Below, one piece after another: positions 19,501-27,900 of a stretch of DNA of 64,000 nt. Position numbers and translations under genes: made by a program. The stretch's first letter is position 1. Each line of letters opens with the position of its first letter. Source of the stretch: Ostrinia nubilalis. Its lineage: Eukaryota > Arthropoda > Insecta > Lepidoptera > Crambidae. The notes below the pieces were generated by a model. The model searched no databases. It saw only the letters and a list, made by a program, of their open reading frames with translations, and was not told the DNA's origin. Location of the stretch: NCBI RefSeq assembly GCF_963855985.1, contig NC_087095.1, positions 17,711,001 to 17,775,000 on the forward strand, written 5' to 3'.

Positions 19501-21600
19501 GTAACAAACATAGAAAAAAAACATACGGGTCGAATTGAGAACCTCCTCCTTTTTTGAAGTCGGTTGAAAAACCAAGTCTCGCAACTCAGTTGTTCTACGG
19601 TAAAAAGTTGTGAGATCCATGTAATACCAAGTCCAGGCCAGGAAACCTTTAACGTTTTACATAAATTATTGACTTGGCCATCGCACTAAATAATTTAATT
19701 TACACGTGTTTTCATGCGATGGCCAAGTCAATATATTGTGCGCCTTTATATTTATATGGTATTACAAAGTTATTTAAGTAAGTTTAAGTAAGTAGTTAAA
19801 AATTTATAAAACTGGACCGAAATTGAAAAATTTTGCTAGACTTAGCGGTTGCACTACCGTGCCCCCAAATATTTTAGTTTTTCCTTGATTCATACACCAA
19901 ACACTACTTATATTCCAAATTTGAAGCTTCTAGGTCTGCTAGAAGTGCCTTGGAATTTTGATGATCGGTGAGTCAGTCAGTCAGTCAGTGAGTGACAAAA
20001 TTAAGTCAAAGTCAAAGTCAAAGTCAAAATTTCTTTATTTGTTTAGACTAATAAATAGTTCTTACAAATCGTCATATGCTCTTAAGGAGCCTCTACATGT
20101 CTCATAATCTTTTTACCCTACCAGCGCTTCGAGACCAACATTTGGCAAGTGCTGAGAAGAAGCGCCGCAACAAACTCAGTCACCACTGTCTGCCGGTTAA
20201 TATAAATAAATAGAAATAGTAGTAGTAGGTACATTCGATTCAGGAGCAGTTCACTGAATACACTAAGAAAATTCTTAAACTACTGGTTCAAATTGAATGA
20301 AATTTGAAATATACCGTGTCTTTACAATGCCTGCATGGATACTGAAAATTCAGTCTTCTAGTTTTATCCACAACGAAGTTACAGGGGGTCGAAAATGGCC
20401 TGAATTGCTTCGAGAAAAGGATAGTACGGCCGTGCCGCTGTTTGCTCGACTTGGTGGGGGCACTGCCGTGCCCCCAGATAAATGTGTGTCGAAATAATAA
20501 ATAAGTATTTATATATTTGTGCCGTTTGGGGTTGAGACTATGGGACAATGGGGTCCAAGCGCTCGTTCCTTTTATAAGGAACTGGCAAAAAGGCTCACCG
20601 AGGTGACCGGTGATCAAAAGGCTGGCAGCTATTTTGGTCAGAGAATTAGCCTGGCCATTCAACGTGGCAATGCTGCCAGCCTTTTGGACACGATTCCTGA
20701 CTGCGGCGCTGGGGGTGAAGTATTTTTTATTTTGTAAATAGTTTTTATCATTAGTAATTTTTAAATTTTAGTTTTTAGTCATTTTAAGTTAATGTAATAT
20801 TATAAAATTTATTCTCTAATAAAGTATGCCAGTATTTTATGAGTTATAATTCAAATTCAATTTTTTTATTGCAATATGCAAGTGTTTACATGGATCTTAA
20901 ACTTAACAATTTATTGAACTAATGATAAGGTAATAAATATAAATAAATAATTAAGTTTAATCTCATGATTAGGTATTTTATGAATGTAAATTAACTTGGA
21001 AGACTTAATTATTGCCATAAATCATCAATATTTTACAAGTAGGTACAAATTAAATACTGGTATGTTTTATGTTTATAGTTTACCTACTTAGAATTAAAAT
21101 TAATAGTTATTTTGGTAATACACTGTTAAATGCAATAAATGATTGAATAATACGTAATAAGGAAGGATAAACTTTCACATAAACTGATACGTTCGATTTG
21201 AAAGTAAGTAAGGTACGTACCACTTGTAGTCTGTTGTTGACAATATTGACCTTTGAGATAAGTGACGCATGTGACAATACTATCTAACGATAAGTGGTCA
21301 GCTTGAGATCATAGCGCGTGCCGAACTTATATTAATTACAAATTAAGTACCTGCTGATAATAGGGCTTATCAAAATGTTAACTCACTGAAAAACACCCGG
21401 TAGTCGGGAGCGTAAGGTGAACCTCTCTCCTCTGCGATGTACATCTTGGCTGTTGCGGTGGACGGTCGAGTGGCTGCTGTTGACACTGAATACCGAGCTC
21501 GCGATATGCCGTTCCGAGTACAAGTAACCTTGCACAGCTGCTTGAGCACCAACTTACAAGCCGGAACCGCTGCCGACGCTGCGCAACGTGCTAATGACAT
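7474..21600 (-). CDS. Nurf-38: Soluble inorganic pyrophosphatase (Nurf-38/PPA), six coding exons
   Basis: The CDS is the minus-strand join 21600-21387, 17587-17436, 17096-16644, 9269-9208, 8853-8744 and 7505-7474. It totals 1023 bases, 340 residues plus TAA. Every junction has GT/AG and the phase matches throughout. The enzyme hydrolyses pyrophosphate to two phosphates using divalent metal, mainly Mg2+. In Drosophila the same protein is a subunit of the NURF remodelling complex. The signature D-N-D-P-I-D-V (D167, D169, D172) and D-E-G-E-T-D-W (D199, D204) give all five metal-binding aspartates at the spacing of yeast IPP1 (D115-D152, constant offset 52). Residues 1-52 are Ser/Ala/Arg-rich, like a mitochondrial presequence. 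M53 starts a 288-residue form of the normal cytosolic length, so dual targeting is possible. The introns (3.8 and 7.4 kb) hold many transposons, but the gene looks intact. Confidence 0.95.
7899..8311 (+). mobile_element. ACCGACTTCAAA-family element, copy 1
   Basis: Full-length copy bounded by AACCGACTTCAAA and TTTGAAGTCGGTT, a 12-13 bp terminal inverted repeat. It carries two internal copies of TTCATCCCCAATTTTCCACC. The minus-strand frame through it recurs in every copy and follows from repeat identity, so it is not a gene. The copy lies in intron 5 of the pyrophosphatase gene. Confidence 0.85.
8744..8853 (-). CDS. Nurf-38: Pyrophosphatase exon 5
   Basis: Acceptor TGCGCAG|GACC at 8854 and donor CAG|GTCAGT at 8743. 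It encodes T-N-V-T-V-E-G-S-P and an Ala/Pro-rich segment (residues 295-330), the variable region before the C-terminal V-D-K-W motif. It is GC-rich at third positions, like exon 3. Confidence 0.9.
9208..9269 (-). CDS. Nurf-38: Pyrophosphatase exon 4
   Basis: Acceptor CACTCAG|GTG and donor AACAA|GTGAGT. It encodes [13 protein letters not shown] (residues 274-293), matching the H-x-x-W-x-x-L-V segment that follows the catalytic core in this family. Confidence 0.92.
9603..9857. mobile_element. Possible small MITE
   Basis: The ends TAAAATGTTAATGG and CCATTAATTTTA are a rough inverted pair around a GC-richer core. No target duplication was confirmed. Confidence 0.3.
9988..10433 (+). mobile_element. 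CR1/Jockey-like LINE 3' end
   Basis: The frame 10002-10274 encodes the usual C-terminal tail of this LINE group (A-I-K-I-Y-N-K-L-P then a Y-Y-x-x-x-E-Y-L ending). A short 3' UTR follows, then a (TATTGAG)n tail at about 10412-10433. Truncated at the 5' end; no reverse transcriptase core is present. It lies in intron 3 of the pyrophosphatase gene. Confidence 0.7.
10577..11440 (+). repeat. GGCCAAGTGCGAGTCGGGCTC repeat
   Basis: Begins ACCGGCCAAGTGCGAGTCGG and contains CTGTATCTTTTGATCG and TTAAAGGGACAATAGA blocks. The 3' part of a second copy is at 16405-16629. The ends carry AGGGTTCCG, inverted in the other copy as CGGAACCCT. A common dispersed repeat in moths. Internal sub-blocks (TTTCAAGATTCTGAGTT) are duplicated at 11032 and 11352. 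Confidence 0.7.
11441..12003. other. Intronic AT-rich sequence
   Basis: Nothing recognised. Confidence 0.4.
12004..12184. mobile_element. MITE with 76-bp terminal inverted repeats
   Basis: Arms 12004-12079 and 12109-12184 are near-perfect reverse complements beginning AATGAGGGTTTTCGCG and enclose only about 29 bases. No convincing target duplication. Confidence 0.9.
12185..13380. other. Intronic sequence without recognised gene
   Basis: A TTTCAGTCTTCTG motif near 12484 resembles an arthropod initiator, and a 15-codon ATG frame follows at about 12580. Neither is enough for a gene call. Confidence 0.3.
13381..14759. mobile_element. 1379-bp non-autonomous DNA transposon, 8-bp TSD
   Basis: Perfect target duplication CTTGCGAC at 13373-13380 and 14760-14767. 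Terminal inverted repeat CTCAGATCATAGAA followed by a near-match GAATAGAT-TGAA on both sides (about 29 bases). An 8-bp duplication fits hAT, P or Merlin; the ends do not show the common hAT start, so the superfamily is open. No transposase frame was recognised; the 96-codon plus-strand frame near the right end has no known motif. GC-rich 200-400-bp regions at both ends carry promoter-like motifs. A partial relative of the left end lies at about 17885-17970. Confidence 0.85.
14540..14645 (+). promoter_or_regulatory. Promoter-like segment inside the 1379-bp transposon
   Basis: Two CCAAT-type boxes in opposite orientation (ATTGGCC near 14563, GGCCAAT near 14588), TTTTAAG near 14603 and an initiator-like CTCTCAGTCGC near 14634 are spaced as in an insect Pol II promoter (TTTTAAG about 30 bases before the initiator A at 14638). 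Inference from motifs only. Confidence 0.3.
14815..15048 (+). mobile_element. RTE-type LINE 3' end, copy 1
   Basis: An open frame encodes the conserved RTE C-terminus: G-H-I-A-R-R near the start, then [13 protein letters not shown] and [13 protein letters not shown]. It ends in a short (GAAC)n-like tail. 5' truncated, no reverse transcriptase core. The best preserved of four fragments here (others 15245, 17726, 46591). Confidence 0.85.
15245..15400 (+). mobile_element. RTE-type LINE 3' end, copy 2
   Basis: Encodes [15 protein letters not shown] and [10 protein letters not shown], then stops, and ends in a (GAT)n tail at about 15377-15395. About 60-70% like copy 1 by eye, so an independent insertion. 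Confidence 0.85.
15849..16155. repeat. Diverged tandem duplication, 163-bp period
   Basis: Two units start at GTCAGATG (15849 and 16012) and share CATGATTCGTGTT/CGATTCATGTTG, TGCAATATGT, AAAGTGGAA and TTCTATTATT in the same order. Confidence 0.7.
16405..16629 (+). repeat. GGTTCCG-family repeat, 3' part
   Basis: Contains CTGTATCTTTTGATTGG, TTAAAGGGACAATAGA, GACGGACGGACGGAC and ends with GGTACGGAACCCTAAA. It stops about 14 bases from the exon 3 donor of the pyrophosphatase gene. Confidence 0.7.
16644..17096 (-). CDS. Nurf-38: Pyrophosphatase exon 3 (catalytic core)
   Basis: Acceptor TCGCGCAG|GAC, donor GATGAG|GTGAGC, 151 codons in phase 0 at both ends (residues 123-273). It carries K-K-G-x-[32 protein letters not shown] and Y-K-V-P-D-G-K-P, all hallmarks of eukaryotic family I pyrophosphatase. 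GC is far above the flanks because third positions are mostly G/C. Confidence 0.97.
17436..17587 (-). CDS. Nurf-38: Pyrophosphatase exon 2
   Basis: Acceptor TTGACAG|AGGATG and donor AAACAG|GTATTA. It encodes [14 protein letters not shown] and [14 protein letters not shown] (residues 73-122). The V-P-R-W-(S/T)-x-A-K-x-E motif supplies substrate-pocket residues in this family. Confidence 0.96.
17726..17790 (-). mobile_element. RTE-type LINE 3' end, copy 3 (reverse)
   Basis: Reads CAGCCGAAAGACGTCCACTG and CAAAGGCCTCCCCCAA on the plus strand, the reverse complement of the terminal block of the RTE fragment at 14815. Only about 65 bases remain. In intron 1 of the pyrophosphatase gene. Confidence 0.8.
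17885..17976. mobile_element. Fragment related to the 1379-bp transposon end
   Basis: AGATGTG, a GGGGCG-rich block, GGTGTCGC and ATATGCCC follow in the same order as at 13398-13445 in the left end of the 1379-bp element. It abuts the foldback element, whose flank duplication AGACG starts here. Confidence 0.5.
17977..18744. mobile_element. 768-bp foldback-type element with 131-bp inverted arms
   Basis: Arms 17977-18107 and 18614-18744 are near-identical reverse complements starting CACACTGGTTCAAGAAATGA. A possible 5-bp target duplication AGACG flanks them (17972-17976, 18745-18749). Between the arms, a plus-strand frame at about 18173-18325 runs about 50 codons and ends in an acidic tail ([13 protein letters not shown]), which may be the C-terminus of a lost transposase. 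Superfamily not recognised. Confidence 0.85.
18750..19165. repeat. LINE 3' remnant and a TAGCTGACCCGGCGAAC repeat
   Basis: About 18755-18910 looks like a reverse LINE 3' UTR (AATAAATAAATAAAAATCAT start). 18948-19130 starts TAGCTGACCCGGCGAACTTT and includes AAATCGGTTCAGCCGTTCTT, a well-known moth dispersed repeat. Confidence 0.55.
19180..19565 (+). mobile_element. ACCGACTTCAAA-family element, copy 2
   Basis: Same structure as copy 1 with both ends present (AACCGACTTCAAA, TTTGAAGTCGGTT). In intron 1 of the pyrophosphatase gene. Confidence 0.85.
19619..19768. repeat. Small hairpin element
   Basis: Outer ends TGTAATACCA / TGGTATTACA and inner 17-base arms TTGACTTGGCCATCGCA (19669) and its complement (19715-19731). 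Confidence 0.65.
19980..20290 (-). mobile_element. LINE 3' end (reverse) with (TCAAAG)n
   Basis: AGTCAAAGTCAAAGTCAAAG at 20006 marks the 3' tail of a minus-strand LINE, then TTTCTTTATTTG (complement of an AATAAA-type end), then conserved CTTCGAGACCAACATTTGGC and GCGCCGCAACAAACTCAG. A (CAGT)n stretch at 19970-19990 precedes it. No coding region remains. Confidence 0.55.
20513..20737 (+). mobile_element. LINE ORF2 C-terminal fragment
   Basis: The open frame includes [15 protein letters not shown], then [25 protein letters not shown]. This is the conserved C-terminal block of insect non-LTR retrotransposon polyproteins. No catalytic domain is left. An unrelated sequence abuts at about 20500. 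Confidence 0.7.
20740..21386. other. Intron 1, AT-rich
   Basis: A further LINE-like 3' tail (TTCAAATTCAATTTTTTTAT near 20850) and otherwise nothing recognised. Confidence 0.4.
21387..21600 (-). CDS. Nurf-38: Pyrophosphatase exon 1 with mitochondrial-type presequence
   Basis: The ATG at 21600 opens 71 codons and ends at TTCA|GTGAGT (phase 1), so the junction codon with exon 2 is Lys72. Residues 1-50 contain several Arg/Lys, many Ser/Ala/Thr and no acidic residue, as in a mitochondrial import signal. M53 ([18 protein letters not shown]) is a good start for the cytosolic form. Whether an alternative first exon supplies M53 alone cannot be seen. Confidence 0.85.
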
Positions 21601-21720
21601 TTTATGCGTTTGACTTTGACAGTGTTGACACTGACATTACTGACAATTTACTTTTTAATAAAAGTCAACATTATGGTATGGAGATCATAATAATTATACA
21701 GAATTATTAAATTAGTACTT

Positions 21721-21905
21721 ATGTAATTATATGGGAAATTTCAATCCAGTCCTTCGATTATCAATAGGTAGGGCTTTGCGATTCGATTTTTTGCCGTTTG
21801 GCTAAGTCTTTTTTGTTATCGACCTCTTTTGCGATTTGTTTATTTGTTTGCGACTGGTTTGCGATGGGTTTGCGATTTTAAAGTGCGTTTTAACTAGACC
21901 CACAG
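21721..21905 (+). mobile_element. MITE, GGGAAATTTCAATCCAGTC family, copy 1
   Basis: Runs from TATGGGAAATTTCAATCCAG through GGTAGGGCTTTGCGATTCGA to AAAGTGCGTTTTAACTAGAC. The reverse copy is at 22350-22515. Copies at 23155-23290 (interrupted by a LINE, resuming at 28848) and 29280-29461 have the same orientation. Confidence 0.8.
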
Positions 21906-22153
21906 TATTTGAATCCTCATGAACATTACATTAGTTATGGTTATTCCATGTATGCGTGTTTGTCTTGTTGGTTGTCCTAATAAATAAGATAAAATAAAAT
22001 AAAACATGTTCTCATTCTGCATAATTAATAATTTAAGCTTAGCCAACATGCATTTAAGACTCAATCAAAACGAATCGAATCGCAATACCCGTCATTTTCA
22101 TTGCGATTACTAAAACCCCGGTGTTATGCTTCGATTCGATCGAAAACCAATAC

Positions 22154-22272
22154 GGTGAGTTGCACCACCTAACTTTGAACGTAACTATGACGTTAACCGG
22201 TGTTTTTTGTATGGAGTTTGACAGATTTTAGACGTTTGTCAAAGTTAAACTACGATGGTGCAACCCACCCTA
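22154..22272 (+). mobile_element. MITE, TGAGTTGCACCACC family, copy 1
   Basis: 119 bp from GGTGAGTTGCACCACCTAAC to GATGGTGCAACCCACCCTA, with terminal inverted repeats and an inner TTGTATGGAGTTTGACAGAT. A very common moth MITE. Confidence 0.85.
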
Positions 22273-22917
22273 AGGCTGTTTTGACAAATCCGTATCGCGA
22301 TGTCGTTTTGACAGCTAGTATGACAGCGAAGCATAGACGTAAACAGAGACTTTGCGGATCTAGTCAAAACGCACTTTAAAATCGCAAACCAGTTGCAAAC
22401 AAATAAACAAATCGCAAAAGAGGCTACAAAAAAGGCTTAGTCATACGGCAAAAAATCGAATCGCAAAGCCCTACCTATCGATAATCGAAAGACTGGATTG
22501 AAATTTCCCATACAAAGGCTTAGCCAACATGCATTTAAGACTCAATCAAAATCGAATCGAATCGCAACACCCGCCATTTTCATTGCGATTACTAAAACCC
22601 CGTGGGTCTAGTCAAAATGCCATTGCTAACCAATAGGAAGCTTTCGATAATGACAGTCGCCGTGTCACCAGTAATTCGATTCGATCGTAAAATGGCAGCC
22701 AAAATGCACATTGAACCACCATCGACGCGGCGATACAAAAGTTCATTCAAAATCGAATAAAAGTTAAAATATGTCTATGACTTTGCGATTGTTTATACTT
22801 TTTTTAGATTTTTTTTAAATTAGTTTCTTCCTTCTCTTTGTTTACGTCTATGCTTCACTGTCAAACTAGCTGTCAAAATCAAAACGACATCGCGAAACGG
22901 ATTTTTCAAAACAGCCT

Positions 22918-23039
22918 TAGGGTGGGTTGCACCATCTTAGATTAACTTTGACAAACGTCTAAAATCTGTCAAACTCCATACAAAAAACACCGGTTATCGT
23001 CATAGTTACGGTCAAAGTTAGGTGGTGCAATTCACCCTA
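22918..23039 (-). mobile_element. MITE, TGAGTTGCACCACC family, copy 2 (reverse)
   Basis: Inverted copy of 22154-22272, in the right arm of the large inverted repeat. A partial third copy is at 29105-29160 and an end fragment at 50155-50190. Confidence 0.85.
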
Positions 23040-23747
23040 TTGGTTTTCGATCAAATCGAAGCTTATCACCGGGGTTTTGGTAATCGCAATGAAAATGGCG
23101 GGTGTTTCGATCCGATTCGATTTTGATTGAGTCTTAAATGCATGTTGGCTAAGCCTTTGTATGGGAAATGTCAATCCAGTCTTTCGATTATCGATAGGTA
23201 GGGCTTTGCGATTCGATTTTTTGCCGTTTGGCTAAGCCTTTTTTGTTATCGACCACTTTTGGGATTTGTTTATTTGTTTGCGACTGGTTTGTTTTTTTTT
23301 TTTTTTTTTTAATTTATTTAGGAAAACAAACAACTGAACAATACATATTTTTTCTTAAGATAGTTCAATAAATATACAGACTAATTGGACAGTCAACACC
23401 GTTATCCTAGTTTAATAAAATGAACATGCAATGTACGTACCCTACAGATACTTAATAAATTACCACTACTAATAACATAAATGCGAAAGTGTCAACAAAA
23501 CGCAAAGGCCACATGGAACTTCATGATACCTTACAGAACCAACTGTAAACGATCTGCGGCAAACACGAGAGTACCAACACTGAATCGGACAACAACAATG
23601 AAACCCCACGCATTCAAGTGTCTAATCTGTTTCTCTAGTTTTCAAATTCTAGTCACATTAAGTAATTTTATCGTAATCGTAAGCATGCACATTACAGACC
23701 CACTCCAAAGTTTTAGTATATAAAAAAAAAAATAAATAATATAATAA

Positions 23748-24905
23748 TTAAAGTTTTTCAATAATTCGCTTTTTGAATGCGCTCGGCGTTAAGGAAAACA
23801 TATCCTCCTCATAAAGGTAATGATTATACAACGACATCATTCTGTAAAACGGCGCACGTTGTCCTGCATTTGTTTGTGTGTTTTTTAAATAAAAGAGCTT
23901 ATGCGGACGCATACTACGTATTCTCTCAGAGCGGCTCGGAATTTGGTAATATATACCATTTGTTAACTGACAACAATCAAAGGAATTATGAATGATTTTA
24001 TATAGGGTCATTGAACCAAGCATGATCCTGCGTGTCTGGAGACTTTGCAAAGAGTATCTATTTAATGAGTCACTATACGAACATTTTGGCAGCCGGCATT
24101 TGTAATTAACTCTTCTTAAAAACTTTCTTTGGACCGCCTCGATCAATTCATTATATTTATTATAATGAGGATTCCAGATAGTGGTGGCATATTCCAGTTG
24201 CGGCCTCACAAGACTCTTAAGCAAATGTAAATAGGTGCTCGGTTTTTTGAAGTTACAGCTTATACGCATAATGAACCCATACATTTGGTAAGCCCTGCTG
24301 ACAATTTTGGCTATATGGTTATCAAGATGAAGTTCAGAATCAAGTAATACACCAAGATCACGAATGTTTTGAACTTTCTCTAAGGTGGTATTGCCAAGAG
24401 AATAAGTAAAGTTAGTAACATTAAGTTTTTTTGTGAATGTTATGGACTTGCACTTTTCAATACTAAGATGTAATTTATTTAGTCCACAATATTCAACAAG
24501 ACGATTCAAATCTGCCTGAAGGCTAAGACAATCATCTGAGGTATAAATTTTTTTAAAAACTTTTAGATCATCTGCATATAACAGAAACTCGCAATTTTTA
24601 AAGCACTGATCTATGTCATTTATAAATATTACAAACAGCAGCGGCCCAAGAATGGAGCCCTGCGGAACGCCAGACGTAACCACACTGCTACCAGAAGTGT
24701 AACCCCTGACTACCACTCTCTGAGTCCTATTATCCACATATGACCGGAACCAACGCAAGAGGTCCCCCCTAATACCGTTAAAGGCCAACTTTTGAAGGAG
24801 AATTTCGTGGTCAACCTTGTCGAAGGCCTTGCAAAAGTCTGTATAAATGGCGTCAACTTGAACGCGCTGATCCATACTCTCAAACAAAAAGTTGCTAAAA
24901 ATCAA
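23748..24905 (-). CDS. LINE reverse transcriptase, C-terminal two thirds
   Basis: 385 open codons of a non-LTR reverse transcriptase. Palm motifs in order are D-F-C-K-A-F-D-K-V-D-H (about 23-33), S-G-V-P-Q-G-S-I-L-G-P-L-L-F (about 78-91) and Y-A-D-D (about 110-113), followed by thumb and the A-x-x-x-W-N-P-H connection region. It ends in a stop close to the 3' end. The N-terminal third (28436-28827) is separated by the 3.48-kb insertion, so the element is dead as a unit although this part has no internal stop. The first residues of this frame partly come from sequence at the insertion joint. Confidence 0.9.
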   Translation of the reverse strand: MIFSNFLFESMDQRVQVDAIYTDFCKAFDKVDHEILLQKLAFNGIRGDLLRWFRSYVDNRTQRVVVRGYTSGSSVVTSGVPQGSILGPLLFVIFINDIDQCFKNCEFLLYADDLKVFKKIYTSDDCLSLQADLNRLVEYCGLNKLHLSIEKCKSITFTKKLNVTNFTYSLGNTTLEKVQNIRDLGVLLDSELHLDNHIAKIVSRAYQMYGFIMRISCNFKKPSTYLHLLKSLVRPQLEYATTIWNPHYNKYNELIEAVQRKFLRRVNYKCRLPKCSYSDSLNRYSLQSLQTRRIMLGSMTLYKIIHNSFDCCQLTNGIYYQIPSRSERIRSMRPHKLFYLKNTQTNAGQRAPFYRMMSLYNHYLYEEDMFSLTPSAFKKRIIEKL

Positions 24906-24930
24906 TAAATTCGACTCAGTTGATCTTTGC

Positions 24931-27900
24931 GATACGATACGATACGATACGATAGTGCCGACCCAGCCAGGACGAGGCCTGTCCCGGTCAAACCGGTATA
25001 CCAGGGGGCACGATTTTAAGGAAAGACACGCTCTGGGATGGGAAAGGACGGCCGACTAGCCGCTGCGTCTTTTAAACCGCGACCGGTCGACCACAACCAA
25101 GTAGATATGCATCCTGAGCCTGGTCTAGGAAAATAGGTAAAGACGGGTTATCGTTGATAGGACTGAGCGTTGATGCGATGAGATGGGCGGTCTGGCCTTT
25201 GATGAGATGGCTTTGATTGTTCTTGGTTCATATACTGCTGCTAGACTAGCCTCGTTGTTCTCTTGATGTCTGCGGTACTACGTTTTTGTCGTCTCTGTAT
25301 CTTCCAGATTAATTATTTCTTCTACTTCTTTTCTTAGTGTCGTTGGAAGGACTAAACGCGTGGTGCGATGAGATGGGCGGTCTAGCCTTTGGTGTAGGAG
25401 GTGGCTTGTTTATTCTTTGTTCTCGTACTACTGCTGGACTAGCTTCATTGTTCTCCCAATTGTATCGTCTTATTTTCTGCCTGTATATTCCTCCAGGTAA
25501 AACATTTCTTGTATTTCTTTTCTTTAGCTTAATCTGGCTTTTAGTGAGACGGCTTGGTTATTCTTAGTTCTTGTACTGCTACAAGACTAGCTTCATTGTT
25601 CTTCCGATTTTATGCTTCTTTTCTTGGTATCGGTGGTGAGACTGAGCGTTGATGCAATGCGATGGGCGGTCTGGCTTTTGGTGAGGCGGCTTGGTTTTTC
25701 TTAGTTCTACTGCTACAAGACTAGCTTCATTGTTTTTTCAATTTTATGCTACTTTTCTTGATATCGTTGGTAGGACTGAGCGTTTCTGTGATGAGACGGG
25801 CGGTCTGGCCTTTGGTGAGATGTCTTGGTTCTTGTACTGCTGCTAGGCTATCTTCATTTTTCTCCTGAGGTCTGTGTTAGGTAGGTACCTACTGAGTTTT
25901 TGACGTCTTCTTTGTTTACATGTTCCGTATCAGATATTCCTTATGCTTCATTTCTTTGTGTCATAATTGAGTTCACTCTTTTCTATTTCTTGGATAGTAG
26001 ATGTTTAAATTTTAGTTCCATTTATCCACAACTTCTGAAAAACTTGACTCTTTTGGGTTTTTATTACTACGGCGATAACTGTGGTTTTGGGTTTTTGTCG
26101 TCTTCTTTGTTGTCTGTTTTCCCTGAGTCGAATACTTCTTATTATTATTATTTTTGTCTTGGGCTAAATAAAACTTCTCTCTTCGACTATTTGAATTGTT
26201 TGCACTTTTGACTATTCCATCGATATATGCGGTTCTGGGTTTTTGTCGTCTTTTTCGCTGTCTTTTGACATTATTTTTCCATATCTAGTGTTTCTTGTGC
26301 TGCTTTTCTTATTTGTTTTAAGGTGGGTTAATTTAGTCTTCTCTCTTTCGTTTCTTGGATTGTGCTTGATGCGGTAAGCGGACGGCGGGCCACTAAAAAC
26401 GGCATTTTTAGGAGCGCGTTCATATTTTCCTACCATTAAACGGTTCGTCTTGGTGTAATCTAATATGATTTCTTTTTAGTTCAATGATCTTTATGCAGGG
26501 TGATTGTTACATTGGGTTTCTTCCATCGTTTCCATTAGGTTTTTATTTCTTCACTGTTTCGTGGATTTTTTTTCGGTGAATATTTTTAATTTCTTTTAGT
26601 ACTTAAATTATTTTCCGATGTCTTCTTCAAGATATCCGTGATATTGTCCTCTCAAGACAAAAGACATTGCTAACTGCCTCGTTGGATTAGGTTTTTATGC
26701 TCTGGGTGAAAGTATGTATTCTCATTGAAAAAAATCTTATTAGAATCAAATTTTCTGGTTGAAATCCATTTTCCGACAAGGTTGCAGCAGAGCTTGTTGA
26801 GCTGTATGTGTACACTGTAGGTTAAATTGCTTGCGATCTGAAGTTTCTTATTGGAATACGTAGTTTCTGCAATCGATTTGAATATTTTGTGGTTCCTATA
26901 GGATTTCGTTATTAAATGGTCAATGGCATGGTTTTGGTTCCAGTTTTTGAGTTTTCTTGCGATTAAATGAGTTTTTTAGGCGGAGTATCTCTCTTCTGTC
27001 TATGATAAAGACCCTTTGCAAAATTCCTTGACTTCTCAGTGCATTTAAGTCTCTTAAAACTGTGGTATGTTCGGTTACTCTTTCAATTTTCCGATTCCGG
27101 TAAGCTGATGTTCTATCTGATAGTGTTTATTTACGCATGTGTAAATATGGCAGTAAATCCTGATTCTTTTAGGCTCTAGATTTCTTAGATGATTTTCCAG
27201 GTACCTGGTCTGCTCTTTGATTGGTGATTAACTTGTTTCATCCACTAGGATTTCTCTCGTTAAAATGTACAAGATCTTGTCTGGTCGCTTTTTGATCAAG
27301 TCTGGGATACATAGGTTCATTGATTTGGTAAGCTCTTTCTCAAAGTCGATATTTTCCATCGCCAGGTAGTTTTAAAGTGTACTTCATTTTTTAGCTGTAG
27401 AAAGGGGCTTATAACTAGAGGGTTAGTGAATTATGACTATGTTAATTGTATTTTGTACTGTCAAAGCGTCAAGTCTTTTGTTTTTAATCTGCTTTCAACA
27501 AAATGTTAGTCAGGCCACCCCTTTTTTTGTATGAGTTGTACTTTTGAATGGTTTACGACATGCAGATGTGACTATTAGTTTTTTTTTTGCAAAGCAGAGG
27601 ATCTCTGTTGTTCCAAAAATTTTTTTTTTTTTGTGTATTTCCTGGCAAATGTGTTTAAAGTGTCCATCTACTAATGGTAGTGCAATAGTGAAGTTAAATT
27701 TTATTGCTTTTGGAAACTTTTTATGGCGACCAGATGTTGACCTTTCTTGGTACGCGCTTTGAAATTTTGTGCAATAGATGTCTTTTATAGAATGTGTTTG
27801 GTGAAAGTTTTGTAGGGATCTTTCTTTGTTATCAATTATTATTTATACCTACTATAATGACATGCAAGAAGTAGAATACATGTAGACATGTAGAGTACAT

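Larger units (their letters stand above)
22037..23160. repeat. Inverted repeat with ~305-bp arms
   Basis: The left arm (about 22037-22342) and right arm (about 22843-23160) are reverse complements. Shared blocks include TTAGCCAACATGCATTTAAG, CATTTTCATTGCGATTAC, the GTTGCACCACC MITE and GAAGCATAGACGTAAACA. The 500-bp middle holds further MITE copies in mixed orientation. Confidence 0.8.
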
